Assembly (NCBI GenBank): GCA_030686995.1
Contig: CM060709.1
Span: 303,381,357-303,445,356, forward strand
DNA length: 64,000 bases
Origin: Artemisia argyi
Lineage: Eukaryota; Streptophyta; Magnoliopsida; Asterales; Asteraceae
Reading direction: 5' to 3'
Positions 1-13,427 of the stretch are shown piece by piece. How positions within the stretch are numbered: the stretch's first letter is position 1; every line of letters starts with the position of its first letter. Below the pieces are notes generated by a model that was not told where the DNA came from, ran no database searches, and saw nothing but the letters and a program-made list of their open reading frames with translations. The position numbers and the translations under genes were made by a program.

Positions 1-1185
1 GGCAAACATAGACCGAAACACCAGATCTTGTGAAAGCTTTAATTTCGTTTGGGACTGGATAATATTTATTGTTATGAGTTGTTTGGTAGCTTGAGTATTT
101 GAATCAAGAAGAAAAATCCTTTTCTTAGATTGTTTACATAAGTAAGAGAGATCACAAAGTTGACTGGTTGAGCTAACTGCTACTCTGTACCAGCCTTTAG
201 CCTCCTGACCCGTTTTTCTCACGGCCACATCTTGTTCATTACTCTACTTTATTACTTGTTCTTTAGTGTTTTGGAAAGCCTGTTATGCTGTCTTGTTAGG
301 CTTGTGTTAATTTCGACTTTTCAAGCTTATTTTCTTAGCTTATTTTATCATCTAAGTTACCCCCTAGCTGCTACTTTATGCTGTTATAGGAACCAAGTCT
401 GTTTGATTCTGAATATCTGCTTATGTCTTGCTCGTGGTGCTTGTTGTTTTTAGCTGGTTATTGTTGTTCTTGAATGTAAGCTAGTGCGGATTTTTGGCTT
501 TAGTTTGTTTGATTGTTGTTAACAGCTTGCTTAATTGATATATTTTGCATGTTAGAGTTACCTGTGATTGTGTTTATGTATGTTTGTTTAGGTTTCGGCT
601 TGCATTTTATTGAAGTTAACTCGAAAGTTACTGTGGTAGTTGCTAGTCTCTTTAATATCACGTTAACTTGATACTCCATCTGTTACAATTTCTTTGTCAC
701 TATGTTGTAGTTTTTATTAAAATTTAATTAGTTTTAATTAGTTTTCAAATAATAATAATTAGAATTTTAATCTTATAATTAATTTTCATTTTCCTTAAAT
801 TTTCTTTTGTCACATAGTACGTAGGAAAATTAGTTGTATGCCCGTAGGATTAGTCGTTCTTAGAATTCATAGTCGCGTTTACTTTTATTGTAAAGCTTAT
901 CTTTAGTTTCTTATATGCTTTCAAATTTGTAACTTTACGTTTCTGATTCACAATTCCAAATAATCTCACAATCATTCTTACAAGCATTTTAATCCCGAAC
1001 CTTATTTGGATTTGTCCATTCACACCTTGTTGGGACACGACCCGGGTAATCACTTCCCGGTCTCACAAATAGATATCACTTTCACGAGTTTACGGGGTAA
1101 TCTTTTTCCTAAAAGGTTTACTCGTATTTCTCCACGTCCTGTTGTCTCACGATAACATTGACTTCACGTTTGTTGATATTTTGAT
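1..1185. other. Intergenic DNA, no gene seen
   Basis: AT-rich sequence with only short ORFs that lack recognisable domains or conserved codon patterns. No terminal repeats or target duplications could be paired here. It may contain old unrecognised repeat sequence. Confidence 0.5.
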
Positions 1186-1189
1186 AATT

Positions 1190-1440
1190 AACCGGACCGG
1201 ACCGATCACATTTGGTCCGGTCCTCGGTCTCGGCTTTGGGGCAAAATCTGTCTCGGTCTTGGTTGGTTCGGTCCGGTCCGGACCACAAACCGATTATTTT
1301 GCCTTGTTGGACCGGACCGACCGACGAATCGACCGAGACCGGACCGACCATATTTGGTCTGATCCTCGGTCTCGCCTTTTGGGCTAATTCGGTCTCGATC
1401 TTGGTCGGTCCCGTCCGGTCTGGGGCAGATGCTCAGCCCT
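1190..1440. mobile_element. GGTCCGG-rich hAT-like element, damaged
   Basis: A block of alternating GGACCGG and GGTCCGG motifs, rich enough in inverted symmetry to keep frames open on both strands. Its right end reads TGCTCAGCCCTA, a close match to the TGCTCACCC ends of the better preserved relatives at 20719-21056 and 23977-24279. The left end lacks the matching GGGTGAGCA terminus. The flanks AATTAACC and GGTTAACC may be a decayed 8-bp target duplication. It encodes nothing; family membership is inferred from the two relatives in this window. Confidence 0.55.
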
Positions 1441-1926
1441 ATGGTTAACCGTGACCCAAACCGTGAGTAACCGCTCATTTGGGTACCCGTATGTTCGGTC
1501 ACCCGCTTAGTATGGTTCAATTTCTGGTAATAAAATAAACTACCCGCCTCACGACAGATAATTTAAATTTACAACTGAACCGCCCGTGTGAACACTCCCA
1601 GTGGTGGTCATACCAAAGCGAAAATATCACTGTAAATCTTAGTTTAACTCTAAAGTCTTTATTAGTCAAGTGTCGTTGAGTTTCTCTTAAAATTTTTGTC
1701 GAATTTATTACGTCGATTTTCCTTGAGTTTATCACGTTGATTTTCCTTTTATGTTTTTTCTTGACGGAGTAAATAATTTGCACCGATTTTCTCACTTTCT
1801 ATCTTTTCTAATTTCTATATTAATAAAATGCCTCAATGCACACATACACACACACCTATCGTTTTTTTTTCTTTTTCTTTTGCCGGCAAAATTTCCAGGT
1901 GAAAGCCAATTTAGCTTATTTGCTGG

Positions 1927-1956
1927 AAGAAGAAGAAGAAGAAGAAGAAGAAGAAA
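1927..1956. repeat. (GAA)n microsatellite
   Basis: About ten consecutive GAA units, immediately upstream of the LINE insertion site. Confidence 0.9.
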
Positions 1957-1978
1957 GGAGTGGAGAAGCATTATGGCA

Positions 1979-3056
1979 GTGGATGGAGGAACATATTGAA
2001 GCTAAGAGATAAGATTAGGCATCATATCTATTACAAACTTGGTAATGGAAAAATTACATCAGCATGGTTCTATATGATTTCATATCAGCAAGGGAAATTT
2101 ATGATGCAAAAGGACTGTAATGTTGCTAGCTTGATTTTGCATGGTAACTAGTGCTGGCCAGTTGATTGGAATTCTAAGTTTCCTTTACTTAGCACCTTAC
2201 GGATCCCAAGTTTAATTGATGATGCAAGTAATGAAGCTATTTGGGTGACAAGAACAAGACACAGGACTAAGTTCTCTACAAAGACTGTTTGGCAGGATTT
2301 GAACTATACAGGGCAGAAAGTGGCATGGAGATCAATGATGTGGTTTCTCCAAAGTATACCAAAGAACACTTTTGTCCAATAGATGGTTGTTCAGGAAAAA
2401 TTGATGACACAGGATAAGATTGCAAATTGGAATCCTAATAACTACATGGAATGTGCAATATGTAAACAATGTCTTGACTCCCATGAACATCTATTCTTTC
2501 AGTGTACCTAATCTAGAGTCATTTGGGAAAAGATGTAGAAAATGCTTGATAGAAAGTTCTCTTACAACTGGAAGATTATTATAGAGGAATTTGCCAAGTT
2601 GACCGCAAATAGAAACACTTGGAGCATTCTTAGAAGGCTTGTTATTGGAGCAACATTATACTTTGTGTGGCAGAAAAGGAACAATAGGCTTTTTCAAAAA
2701 GTTGAAAGGACTAATGAGGATCTAATTCAGATTATCACTGAAACATTAAGATGAGAATGATAAGTTTCATAGTGAGAGATTCTAATGCAGTTGCAGAAGC
2801 TAAGGAAAATGGAATGTGAAACTAAAGAGAATCAAAGTCAATGTATAGCAAAAAAAAGTATATAGTTGAATATAGTATTGTATCATGTTGTATTGTATTA
2901 GAAAAATGAATTAGGCCTAGAATGCTTGATTAAAGTTAGCTATTTGTGTGGATTCTAAGTAGAGTATCATGGGGATTGTTTGTTGATACTCATGGAATCT
3001 ATGTACTTTTTTGTGAGTCTATAATAATATTTTTTCTTTTTTATATATAAAAAAAA
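1979..3056 (+). mobile_element. 5'-truncated LINE retrotransposon with 13-bp target duplication
   Basis: This is the 3' end of a non-LTR (L1-type) retrotransposon. Its left end is in coding sequence (GWRNILKLRDKIRHHI), typical of the region just before the zinc-binding zf-RVT domain that ends plant LINE ORF2. Around 2445-2510 the zinc-binding core is readable (C-A-I-C, then DSHEHLFFQC), followed by a final open frame at 2542-2754. Several in-frame stops break the ORF. An untranslated tail ends in an A-rich run. The 13-bp sequence AAGCATTATGGCA flanks both sides (1966-1978 and 3057-3069), the hallmark of target-primed insertion. Truncation at the 5' end is usual for this class. The copy cannot move by itself. 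Confidence 0.9.
2445..2754 (+). pseudogene. LINE ORF2 C-terminus (zf-RVT zinc-binding domain), broken
   Basis: The segment encodes the reverse-transcriptase-associated zinc-binding domain at the end of plant LINE ORF2: a CxxC pair, the HEHLFFQC block, then an alpha-helical tail with a W-SILRRLVIGATLYFVWQKRN stretch. Stop codons near 2509 and 2536 interrupt the frame. It belongs to the truncated LINE at 1979-3056 and is not a host gene. Confidence 0.8.
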
Positions 3057-3069
3057 AAGCATTATGGCA

Positions 3070-3667
3070 TGGTTTACAGCTGAAAAAAGTGACTCACTTT
3101 GTCAAGTTTAGTTTTGGTACTTGAATTTCACAGTTTTTATATTGTTTTATGTGGAAAACTAGAAGGGGGGTTGAATAGTTTACTGCTTTTTAAATCCTTT
3201 TTAGCTTGAATATCCTTTTAAAAATTTTACGTTTGCTTAAAGATATAAACACAACGTTATATGTTTGATTCTTTGAAAAGCTTTTCATGTGAATAACAAT
3301 TCTAACTTTACTTGTTTCATACTTTGAAAAGCTTTACTTGTGATGATCCTAACTTTGCTTGTTTAGTTATTTGAAAAGCTTTACATTTGTTTGAAGATAT
3401 AAACACAACTTTACTTGTTTAATTATTTGAAAAGCTTTATATGTGACTAGCGATTCTAACTAAAAGACAACATGTAATAAGCAAAGATAAAGAAAGAAAC
3501 GATCAAACCATAACACGATTGTTTATCGTGGTTCGGCTACAAGGACTCTTTTTCCTTTCCCTACATCCACGCCCCGAGTTTCCAACTCGAGAGTTATAAG
3601 CACTAATCAACAAGCTCCTTTCACCAGCGGAGAAAACCTTTACAACGTCGCTTATACTTTTACCGAC
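3070..3667. repeat. Possible left arm of an older LTR-type repeat
   Basis: The stretch from about 3149 (TGTGGAAAACTAGAAGG, then a G run) resembles the start of a plant copia LTR. The part around 3515-3660 (CGTGGTTCGGC, then a lysine/arginine-poor non-coding segment) resembles internal LTR sequence. The gypsy array begins abruptly at 3668. The sequence after the array, from 16057, has a similar character and may be the other arm. No end-to-end proof is visible. Confidence 0.35.
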
Positions 3668-6600
3668 TGTCACAACTCACCATTTCAGGTCATTTCAGGT
3701 CATTTCCCGAACTTTGGAAAAACACTATTCATCAAACACTATTCATCAAAACACTATTCATCATTTTACTATTCATCATTTTCGAGGTCAGTTTGATGTT
3801 CTGAGAACCATTTGGGAAATTTACTATTCACTGAACACTATTCATTTCCGGAAAATATTTCATCATTCACGTGCATTACTCATTTCATCGTAAATTTAGT
3901 TTACGGGTATTCAAATTCGCGTAACCGTATTGGTTCAGGTGCGAATTCATGCATTATCAGTAAGGACACTGCATACGGACTATAGACAGTCTGCATATCA
4001 TCAGTAGGTCATTTACATGTTAAACCACTCTTAGGATTTTCAAATTTATATATATTCAGTACATTTAACGTTTTTACGTATAAGTAATTATAGTAAACGT
4101 TAACACTCGGTTTATACACGACGAATATATCTAAATATTCCCACAATGGTCCCGACATATTTTTATATCCATTTTAACATCATAAAAGTCATAACATTCA
4201 GTTACCCAGTATTTTGGAAATTTATTTTATTTATAACGTACGCGTATGAATATAACGACGGTTTTCGTGAAAACTAAACAATAATCACCCGATCACTCAG
4301 TAAATGTACCCAACATATTTTTAATATGTTTTTAACATTATTATAACATTATTTCATCCCGGTTAACTTTGTGAACATTTATTTCTATTAAATCCGGTAC
4401 CCGATTTTAACGAATAACACGTAATAACACTTAACGCTACACTAGATTTCTAATTAAATCACAAGCACCCTACCCCCCCCTTCTACCCTTGAAAAACCGG
4501 CCCATGAGACACCCCTTTAACCTCAAGCATTAACTTACCTATATTTAACTAATAAACCTCTAAATTACTTACTTAACCAAAAACCTAGAATCATAATTCA
4601 CTTTTTAGATAAGAAAGAAAACTTGCTCATCTCTTTTCCTCTCTTGCAAACCCACGACCCAACCATCATTCATAGATCAAGTGATCATTTTCAAAAGCTA
4701 AAGCACCAAACTTGTTCATTATACTTGTCTAATCAAGAATCAAGCAACAAAAACACAAGAAATCCAAGCATAATCATCATCTAATCATCTCATTTTATCA
4801 AGTAAGTTATCAACTTTATTTTTACATGGATCATCTTATATTTACATGTATTTCATGAGTATCATGCTAAAAACCATGTACAAGTAGCTATACCACCCTT
4901 TATTTTGTCTAAAATGAAACATACAAACCCTAACTTTTTAGTTATGAATCCCCTTGCTATAATAACTTGGTTAGGAGTCCATGGCACCCTAAGAAGGTGT
5001 ATGGTAGGATTAGATTAGCTATGTGGTGATTACAAGAGGTTTGGTGATGGTAGAAATTAGTTATAACCTTGAAAAACTTGATTTGGAACATGTTTAGGAC
5101 ATGCTGTCCCGTTTTGTAAAAATCTGGAAAATCAGTAAACACCAAGGAAACTTTGGCAAAATTTTTAGAAAATACTTTCAAAAACGAATCCGTAGGCGAA
5201 AGAACGGATTAAAAAGAGCTTATAACGAAGAAGTTATGATTTTTGCAAGATTGTTGACGAAAAGTATTTTCTGAAAATTTGTTTGCTGTTGGACGTTTTT
5301 CATTGGACAAAAAGAGACTTTAGACGTAACCCGGAGGAGCCGAGCTTTCCAAAATATATTACTACATACTAAGACGTAACCGTGGACATAAAGAACAAGT
5401 AAAACGGACAAGTAACGACAAAGATATTCACGTTTGAATATCGGCTAAAACCATTTTTATTTGACAGCTTTTAATAAAAATTGGCACAAAAACTACGAAG
5501 TACTTTTATAAGCTAGAAATAATATTAAGTACCAAGCTTTATAACTAATGAAGTATTAGTTATTACAAGTATATTTTCATCATTTCAAGGCGATTTTTCA
5601 AGGATTACAACCCGAGGATTTCAACACTAACATGGAAACATACGATATATATAAGTATATATATATTGCAACTAGCTTATTATATTTTCTAATGGCAATA
5701 TTTTTTCAAATTCTTGGATTATATATTTTGATAACACAAGTGTTTTTCAAAGAGTAGAGTGGTATAGGAAACATGTGCATGGACATTCATAACATCATTT
5801 CATGATCTAAAGTAGATCGTTCATCATTCACATTAGGTTGCGGCTAGTGTGCGCGCCTTGTTTTTCAGCTCATTACATGTACATGGTACCATCATATTGG
5901 GTTGCGGCAGCTAATTGTTCATTGGTGTTCATTTCACTTCATCACAGTTTCATCAGTTAAGGTGAGTTTTCATAGCCCCGTTTTCAATTCAACATTTTTG
6001 ATTGTTTTCAAATCCCACGGGGGGAATACATTGCATCAATCATTTTAGTACGAGCCCAAGTATTCAAACATGTACATAGCTTAAGTTACCTTGCCATGTG
6101 ATAAGTCCCCTGTAACATCATGAACCGTTAATTTACCGTTAAGCGAGAGTGAGTGGATAGATCTATCGAGGGTGACGCCTCCATCCGTGGTAGTGATTAC
6201 CAACAGTAAGCGGATGCATGTCATGTCTTTTACATTTGAATTTTCGGCAGAACATTCGGGAGGGGCATAGAGTTTCATCAGTCATAGCTTCGGTGTCATG
6301 AGCTTAAGGCTATTGTACAATTTTCATGAGATTTTTATCTTGCACTTTTACTTGTGGTGGCCGTACATCATTACATTTTACAAACCTATGGAATTCACCA
6401 ACATTCGTGTTGACGTTTTAGCAATGTATTTCAGGTTATTAAGGTAGCTCATGTGACATGCATTTGGACTTTCATGGAGTCGCGGAGTCGACGCGTCTCA
6501 TCATTATTTCATGCACTTATGTAAACGTTTGATCTAGTATGACTTGTTTTCATAAACTTGCAACACATTTTGGGGACCTCATTTTGTAAACTCTGGATTA

Positions 6601-6731
6601 TTTCAATGATCAAATGCAGTATTTTCCAAACGACACTTTAGGTCGTTCAATGTAACTGTAACTGTGGTGCTATGACAGACACCCCCAGGTATTCCATTCC
6701 GCTGCAAGTCAGGTAAATTGGGGGTGTGACA
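3668..6731 (+). repeat. Gypsy LTR, copy 1 (3,064 bp)
   Basis: Bounded by the inverted ends TGTCACA and TGTGACA. It starts with short direct repeats (TTTCAGGTCA twice, then several ACTATTCATC units). The frames inside it (for example 4957-5181 on the - strand and 6837-7163 just beyond) recur exactly in copy 2 and are not host genes. The LTR is nearly as long as the internal region. Confidence 0.85.
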
Positions 6732-6733
6732 GA

Positions 6734-6746
6734 TTGGCATCAGAGC
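6734..6746 (+). other. Primer-binding site, initiator-Met tRNA type
   Basis: TTGGCATCAGAGC lies 2 bp after the LTR end. It differs at one position from the common plant retrotransposon site complementary to the 3' end of initiator methionine tRNA. The same site recurs at 13430-13442. Confidence 0.85.
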
Positions 6747-9700
6747 TAAGGTTATAGCGAACTAGGATGTATCTTGGACCCTAGACTATAACCACATCAT
6801 CATAGCATCTCATCATTTCATCATAAGTGCATAATCATGATACATGTTGTTTCATACATACCCTGTGCGAGTTATTTATACTCATATCCGTATATGTATA
6901 TCATTTTATTGACCTGGTTCACAAGTGACATGTCTTCAGATACTCACCCTGACATCCTTTTATCGGATTCCGACATTGAAGATGCCTTGTCATCTTCCAC
7001 TACCATTATACCACCAGTTGCACTTACACCACAATTAGTACTATTGATTTGCCATAGGAACAGAGTTTTCCTATCATTCAGCCCGTACATAGAATGCCTT
7101 TTGGTAGTGTATTCAGAATTAATCTTAATGGACTTATTAGGATGCTTGTTGCAAGGAAGATAGTGTGTTTTCTTTCCATCACTAGTAGGGCACTTACTAC
7201 TCAGGTACTATCACCACCATCAGTTACTTATTACACTATTGGCCTTCCCACAGTGTGTACTTTAGTTTTACCTTTTGGATGTCGCGAGGTAGCGCGAAAG
7301 AGGGTAGTATTCCATTCACTAGTACCATCATTGTCATTTCCTTTTCCATTCCCATTTGCTCAGACTTCAATCGTTTCGCAACATTTTAGCATTGTCTCAT
7401 CAGGAATTAGGTTGATTTCGTTTTTGACGAATTAGTAGACTATTACCATTCGACAAGATTCACCCACGTATCCAATACACCATTCAAGCTATTTTACTAT
7501 CATATGGGGAAACTGTTTTACAGAAAAAATTTCTGAAGTAAGCTATTTTATTACCATCCTATAAATTGATTTTCTGTCATTACACCAAGTATTTACTATT
7601 ATTACGCGAAGCAATTTTCATGTTACTTGAAAGAAAACATCAGGACACCATTTTTATAACAATGCGTTGAACACCATCTAAAACTTTTGATAAAAGTTAT
7701 GATATTTTGACAAAATCCAACATCGCATCATTAGTCCTCAATTATACATAGCCTGATCACCTATGTAAAATTCAGGAAGGATTATGCCATGAAGGAAATA
7801 GTTACCTTTTCAAAGGATTGTTGATAACAATCTTCATCCAAAAGTTTTGTAAACAAAGGAACTCTTTCATAAACATCCCTTTTGCCGAACTATCTCTGGA
7901 TACTTACCCCATCAGTCCCTCATTCAGACATTAAGTTGGATTTTCCCATTGACTTCCCTAGGAGAGACTTTCCATATCAATTACATGCAGGATTCCTTTA
8001 TACAATAAACGCAATGAAGGGATTACAGAACTACTAACTAGGACTAGAAGTATATAGTGAGAGAATTCATAACTCAACAACAATCCTAAGATACTGCGAG
8101 ACCATCTGAATCACCATCCCGGACTTAGTTGTCAAATTTTATCATTTAAAGGTACTAGCTAGACTGAGCTACAGGATTGAACTCAATATAGATGTCCGCA
8201 GGACAACACAATAGAAATAAACCAAGCTTCTAATTGAGACTGTAGAGCATTTCATTTAAACATGGCCTCATCCATACATAAACTTTCCTGCAGTAAGTTT
8301 TCACAAAGGACAATTGTTAGAATTAAGAATATCGATGTAGATTCCTTTAAGGCATTATGTCTAGAAATTTCAGATAACCTCACCTTCATACCAAGCAAGG
8401 GATCAAACCGGAACATATCTCCTCATCTACATGGGAAAACAGAATAGACATTCATCGACACAACATCAAGTGATACCTTCGTCTTGCCAATTACAACGAT
8501 AAACTATTTCAGGACTTAAGTTAGTCTAAATACCTGTGCTTGTAGTTATGCCAGATAACCATCAATAGACATTATCCAACTTCAGGAACTAAGTGTTAGA
8601 CATCTATGCATTTAAGCGAACATTTCCTATTCTACCATTTTATCCTTTTCAGTGTTTTCACTTTTAAATAAAGTTGATGCGTTTACATAAATCACCTACC
8701 TTGTGGAAAAATGATTTCTGAAATTCCTATTTTGAACAAGTACGATCCTTTTTGGTCAATCTTTAGCAACACTATTGTACAATGAGAAATATACATAAAC
8801 ATCAAACTTTGGTAAGCAGTCTTAATCACAACATGTTTGAAAACATTTTTCTACTTCATAACTACTGAAATTTTGAATCATCAGGAAAAATATTACTTAG
8901 TAAATCATTTGCTCCATTTTTCTAAGTTCGTTTATTCAGAAAAAGATTTCAACCAAAACTCACAATCGCGAGACAAATATCCAGAACCAACTTCTCTACA
9001 ACATCGCTTATGCATTTAGGATTTGTGACTTGACAATAGAGAATACTTGGAATATGTGATGAAGGAATTAGGAGGAACATCACAAATTGATCGCTAACTT
9101 CAGTAGTGGAGACCAAACCCACTAGACAAAGAAGGACATATGTCTTATCATCCGTTGGAACAAAACACAAGGAATCAAATTGTTACCTATATTCTATCCC
9201 TTCAGATAACGCCAAGTTCGAAGGACCGAACGTTATGGAATTAGTCACAAAGGTTTATTGTACCCATTTCAGTTTTTCCTGTTAAGGAAACCGTTTCAAC
9301 TTGGACCTCAGGTAATCATTTCAGGATTTCCTTCAGAAACCCATTTAGATGTGAACATCACCTATCATCCTCAGAACGATGGTCAAAGCGAGAGAACAAT
9401 TCAAACATAGGAAAATATACTCAGAGCATGAGTGATTGACCCTAGAAATGGTTGGACTAATCACTCAACATAAATCAAATTCATCTACAACAATAGCTAT
9501 TACACCAACAGCGAGAAACTGGTAGAAGTTAGGTTGGTACATAACACATATCATTTGGATTGGGTATCCTGAACAACAAACCATCCAGATTCAAGTGGGA
9601 GAACAAACTAAGTTAAAAGCATTGCCTTGGATTGGCATGATACAAATTGGATAACAAGAAAGGTTGAACCTTTAGCATATTGGACTATTTAAGATTCATT

Positions 9701-10350
9701 TTAGAATCGACCAACTAGCATACAAACTTGAGTTCTGGCAGAATTCAGCAGTATATATTACCAGTATCACATTTAAAACATTAAGAAGCGCAGACCATCG
9801 ATTGATGGGCCAAACTCGGAAAAAGCTCAACTCATTAGTTCAGTAGGCATTCATGAGATAACCAGAAATTTCCTACAAGTCAAAAATCAGTTACAAGTTC
9901 AATAAGTCATAAACCATTAAAACTTCAAGTTCTACAGAGTTATGCAGAAAGTTCTGCCTGGGAAAGGCATGTTATCATTCAGAAAACTTGGAAAGTTAAA
10001 CCCAATATACACTGGACCATTTGTATTTTGACAGAGAAGGCATAGTGGCCGTCAGACTTGAACATTGTCAGAGAACAACAGGATGACACGAACATATTTC
10101 ACATTTTCAGATCCCCAGAAATGACTTTCAGATGAGTCACTCATGATTCCATTGGAAGGGATCCAACCCAAATGACAATCTCAGACCTTGTAAGAGAACC
10201 AACAAAAATCATGGACCGTGTGGTCAAACAGTTGAAACAGAGTCGAATTCCTATCGTTAGAGTTCGCTGGAATTCTCGAATATCATCACCTTTTCACCAA
10301 TACATTCTCAGATACCAACATAAACTGAACTTCAGGACGAAGTTCCTTTT

Positions 10351-10361
10351 AGAGGGAAAGA
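10351..10361 (+). other. Polypurine tract of the gypsy element
   Basis: AGAGGGAAAGA directly precedes the second LTR. In LTR retrotransposons this tract primes plus-strand synthesis. Confidence 0.75.
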
Positions 10362-10362
10362 C

Positions 10363-13300
10363 TGTCACAACTCACCATTTCAGGTCATTTCAGGTCATTT
10401 CCCGAACTTTGGAAAAACACTATTCATCAAACACTATTCATCAAAACACTATTCATCGTTTTACTATTCATCATTTTCGAGGTCAGTTTGATGTTCTAAG
10501 AACCATTTGGGAAATTTACTATTCACTGAACACTATTCATTTCCGGAAAATATTTCATCATTCACGTGCATTACTCATTTCATCGTAAATTTAGTTTACG
10601 GGTATTCAAATTCGCGTAACCGTATTGGTTCAGGTGCGAATTCATGCATTATCAGTAAGGACACTGCATACGGACTAGAGACAGTCTGCATATCATCAGT
10701 AGGTCATTTACATGTTATACCACTCTTAGGATTTTCAAATTTATATATATTCAGTACATTTAACGTTTTTACGTATAAGTAATTATAGTAAACGTTAACA
10801 CTCGGTTTATACACGACGAATATATCTAAATATTCCCACAATGGTCCCGACATATTTTTATATCCATTTTAACATCATAAAAGTCATAACATTCAGTTAC
10901 CCAGTATTTTGGAAATTTATTTTATTTATAACGTACGCGTATGAATATAACGACGGTTTTCGTGAAAACTAAACAATAATCACCCGATCACTCAGTAAAT
11001 GTACCCAACATATTTTTAATATGTTTTTAACATTATTATAACATTATTTCATCCCGGTTAACTTTGTGAACATTTATTTCTATTAAATCCGGTACCCGAT
11101 TTTAACGAATAACACGTAATAACACTTAACGCTACACTAGATTTCTAATTAAATCACAAGCACCCTACCCCCCCCTTCTACCCTTGAAAAACCGGCCCAT
11201 GAGACACCCCTTTAACCTCAAGCATTAACTTACCTATATTTAACTAATAAACCTCTAAATTACTTACTTAACCAAAAACCTAGAATCATAATTCACTTTT
11301 TAGATAAGAAAGAAAACTTGCTCATCTCTTTTCCTCTCTTGCAAACCCACGACCCAACCATCATTCATAGATCAAGTGATCATTTTCAAAAGCTAAAGCA
11401 CCAAACTTGTTCATTATACTTGTCTAATCAAGAATCAAGCAACAAAAACACAAGAAATCCAAGCATAATCATCATCTAATCATCTCATTTTATCAAGTAA
11501 GTTATCAACTTTATTTTTACATGGATCATCTTATATTTACATGTATTTCATGAGTATCATGCTAAAAACCATGTACAAGTAGCTATACCACCCTTTATTT
11601 TGTCTAAAATGAAACATACAAACCCTAACTTTTTAGTTATGAATCCCCTTGCTATAATAACTTGGTTAGGAGTCCATGGCACCCTAAGAAGGTGTATGGT
11701 AGGATTAGATTAGCTATGTGGTGATTACAAGAGGTTTGGTGATGGTAGAAATTAGTTATAACCTTGAAAAACTTGATTTGGAACATGTTTAGGACATGCT
11801 GTCCCGTTTTGTAAAAATCTGGAAAATCAGTAAACACCAAGGAAACTTTGGCAAAATTTTTAGAAAATACTTTCAAAAACGAATCCGTAGGCGAAAGAAC
11901 GGATTAAAAAGAGCTTATAACGAAGAAGTTATGATTTTTGCAAGATTGTTGACGAAAAGTATTTTCTGAAAATTTGTTTGCTGTTGGACGTTTTTCATTG
12001 GACAAAAAGAGACTTTAGACGTAACCCGGAGGAGCCGAGCTTTCCAAAATATATTACTACATACTAAGACGTAACCGTGGACATAAAGAACAAGTAAAAC
12101 GGACAAGTAACGACAAAGATATTCACGTTTGAATATCGGCTAAAACCATTTTTATTTGACAGCTTTTAATAAAAATTGGCACAAAAACTACGAAGTACTT
12201 TTATAAGCTAGAAATAATATTAAGTACCAAGCTTTATAACTAATGAAGTATTAGTTATTACAAGTATATTTTCATCATTTCAAGGCGATTTTTCAAGGAT
12301 TACAACCCGAGGATTTCAACACTAACATGGAAACATACGATATATATAAGTATATATATATTGCAACTAGCTTATTATATTTTCTAATAGCAATATTTTT
12401 TCAAATTCTTGGATTATATATTTTGATAACACAAGTGTTTTTCAAAGAGTAGAGTGGTATAGGAAACATGTGCATGGACATTCATAACATCATTTCATGA
12501 TCTAAAGTAGATCGTTCATCATTCACATTAGGTTGCGGCTAGTGTGCGCGCCTTGTTTTTCAGCTCATTACATGTACATGGTACCATCATATTGGGTTGC
12601 GGCAGCTAATTGTTCATTGGTGTTCATTTCACTTCATCACAGTTTCATCAGTTAAGGTGAGTTTTCATAGCCCCGTTTTCAATTCAACATTTTTGATTGT
12701 TTTCAAATCCCACGGGGGGAATACATTGCATCAATCATTTTAGTACGAGCCCAAGTATTCAAACATGTACATAGCTTAAGTTACCTTGCCATGTGATAAG
12801 TCCCCTGTAACATCATGAACCGTTAATTTACCGTTAAGCGAGAGTGAGTGGATAGATCTATCGAGGGTGACGCCTCCATCCGTGGTAGTGATTACCAACA
12901 GTAAGCGGATGCATGTCATGTCTTTTACATTTGAATGTTTCGGCAGAACATTCGGGAGGGGCATAGAGTTTCATCAGTCATAGCTTCGGTGTCATGAGCT
13001 TAAGGCTATTGTACAATTTTCATGAGATTTTTATCTTGCACTTTTACTTGTGGTGGCCGTACATCATTACATTTTACAAACCTATGGAATTCACCAACAT
13101 TCGTGTTGACGTTTTAGCAATGTATTTCAGGTTATTAAGGTAGCTCATGTGACATGCATTTGGACTTTCATGGAGTCGCGGAGTCGACGCGTCTCATCAT
13201 TATTTCATGCACTTATGTAAACGTTTGATCTAGTATGACTTGTTTTCATAAACTTGCAACACATTTTGGGGACCTCATTTTGTAAACTCTGGATTATTTC

Positions 13301-13427
13301 AATGATCAAATGCAGTATTTTCCAAACGACACTTTAGGTCGTTCAATGTAACTGTAACTGTGGTGCTATGACAGACACCCTCAGGTATTCCATTCCGCTG
13401 CAAGTCAGGTAAATTGGGGGTGTGATA
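10363..13427 (+). repeat. Gypsy LTR, copy 2 (3,065 bp)
   Basis: Same ends and content as copy 1, with only a few visible differences, for example ACTAGAGAC for ACTATAGAC near 10674, a one-base insertion near 12936, and GTGTGATA for GTGTGACA at the right end. The near identity implies recent insertion or recent duplication. Confidence 0.85.

Larger units (their letters stand above)
6732..10362 (+). pseudogene. Gypsy internal region, decayed gag-pol
   Basis: About 3.6 kb with no long frame. A gag-like start (MSSDTHPDILLSDSDIEDA) opens at 6930 and stops at 7163. Near 9338-9407 an integrase catalytic-core relic is readable (YHPQNDGQSERTIQ). Near 9975-10020 a GKLNPIYTGPF block matches the region after the integrase core. 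At 10172-10347 the conserved C-terminal tail appears. Protease, reverse transcriptase and RNase H are not recognisable, so large parts are deleted or decayed. A purine tract (AGAGGGAAAGA, about 10351-10361) precedes LTR copy 2. Confidence 0.75.

Noticed and set aside
1118..1520. Four overlapping frames on both strands
   Set aside because: Frames follow from GGACCGG/GGTCCGG palindromes in a transposable element.
4957..5411. Two - strand frames recurring at 11652-12106
   Set aside because: They lie in the gypsy LTR and are identical because the LTR is duplicated, not because of selection.
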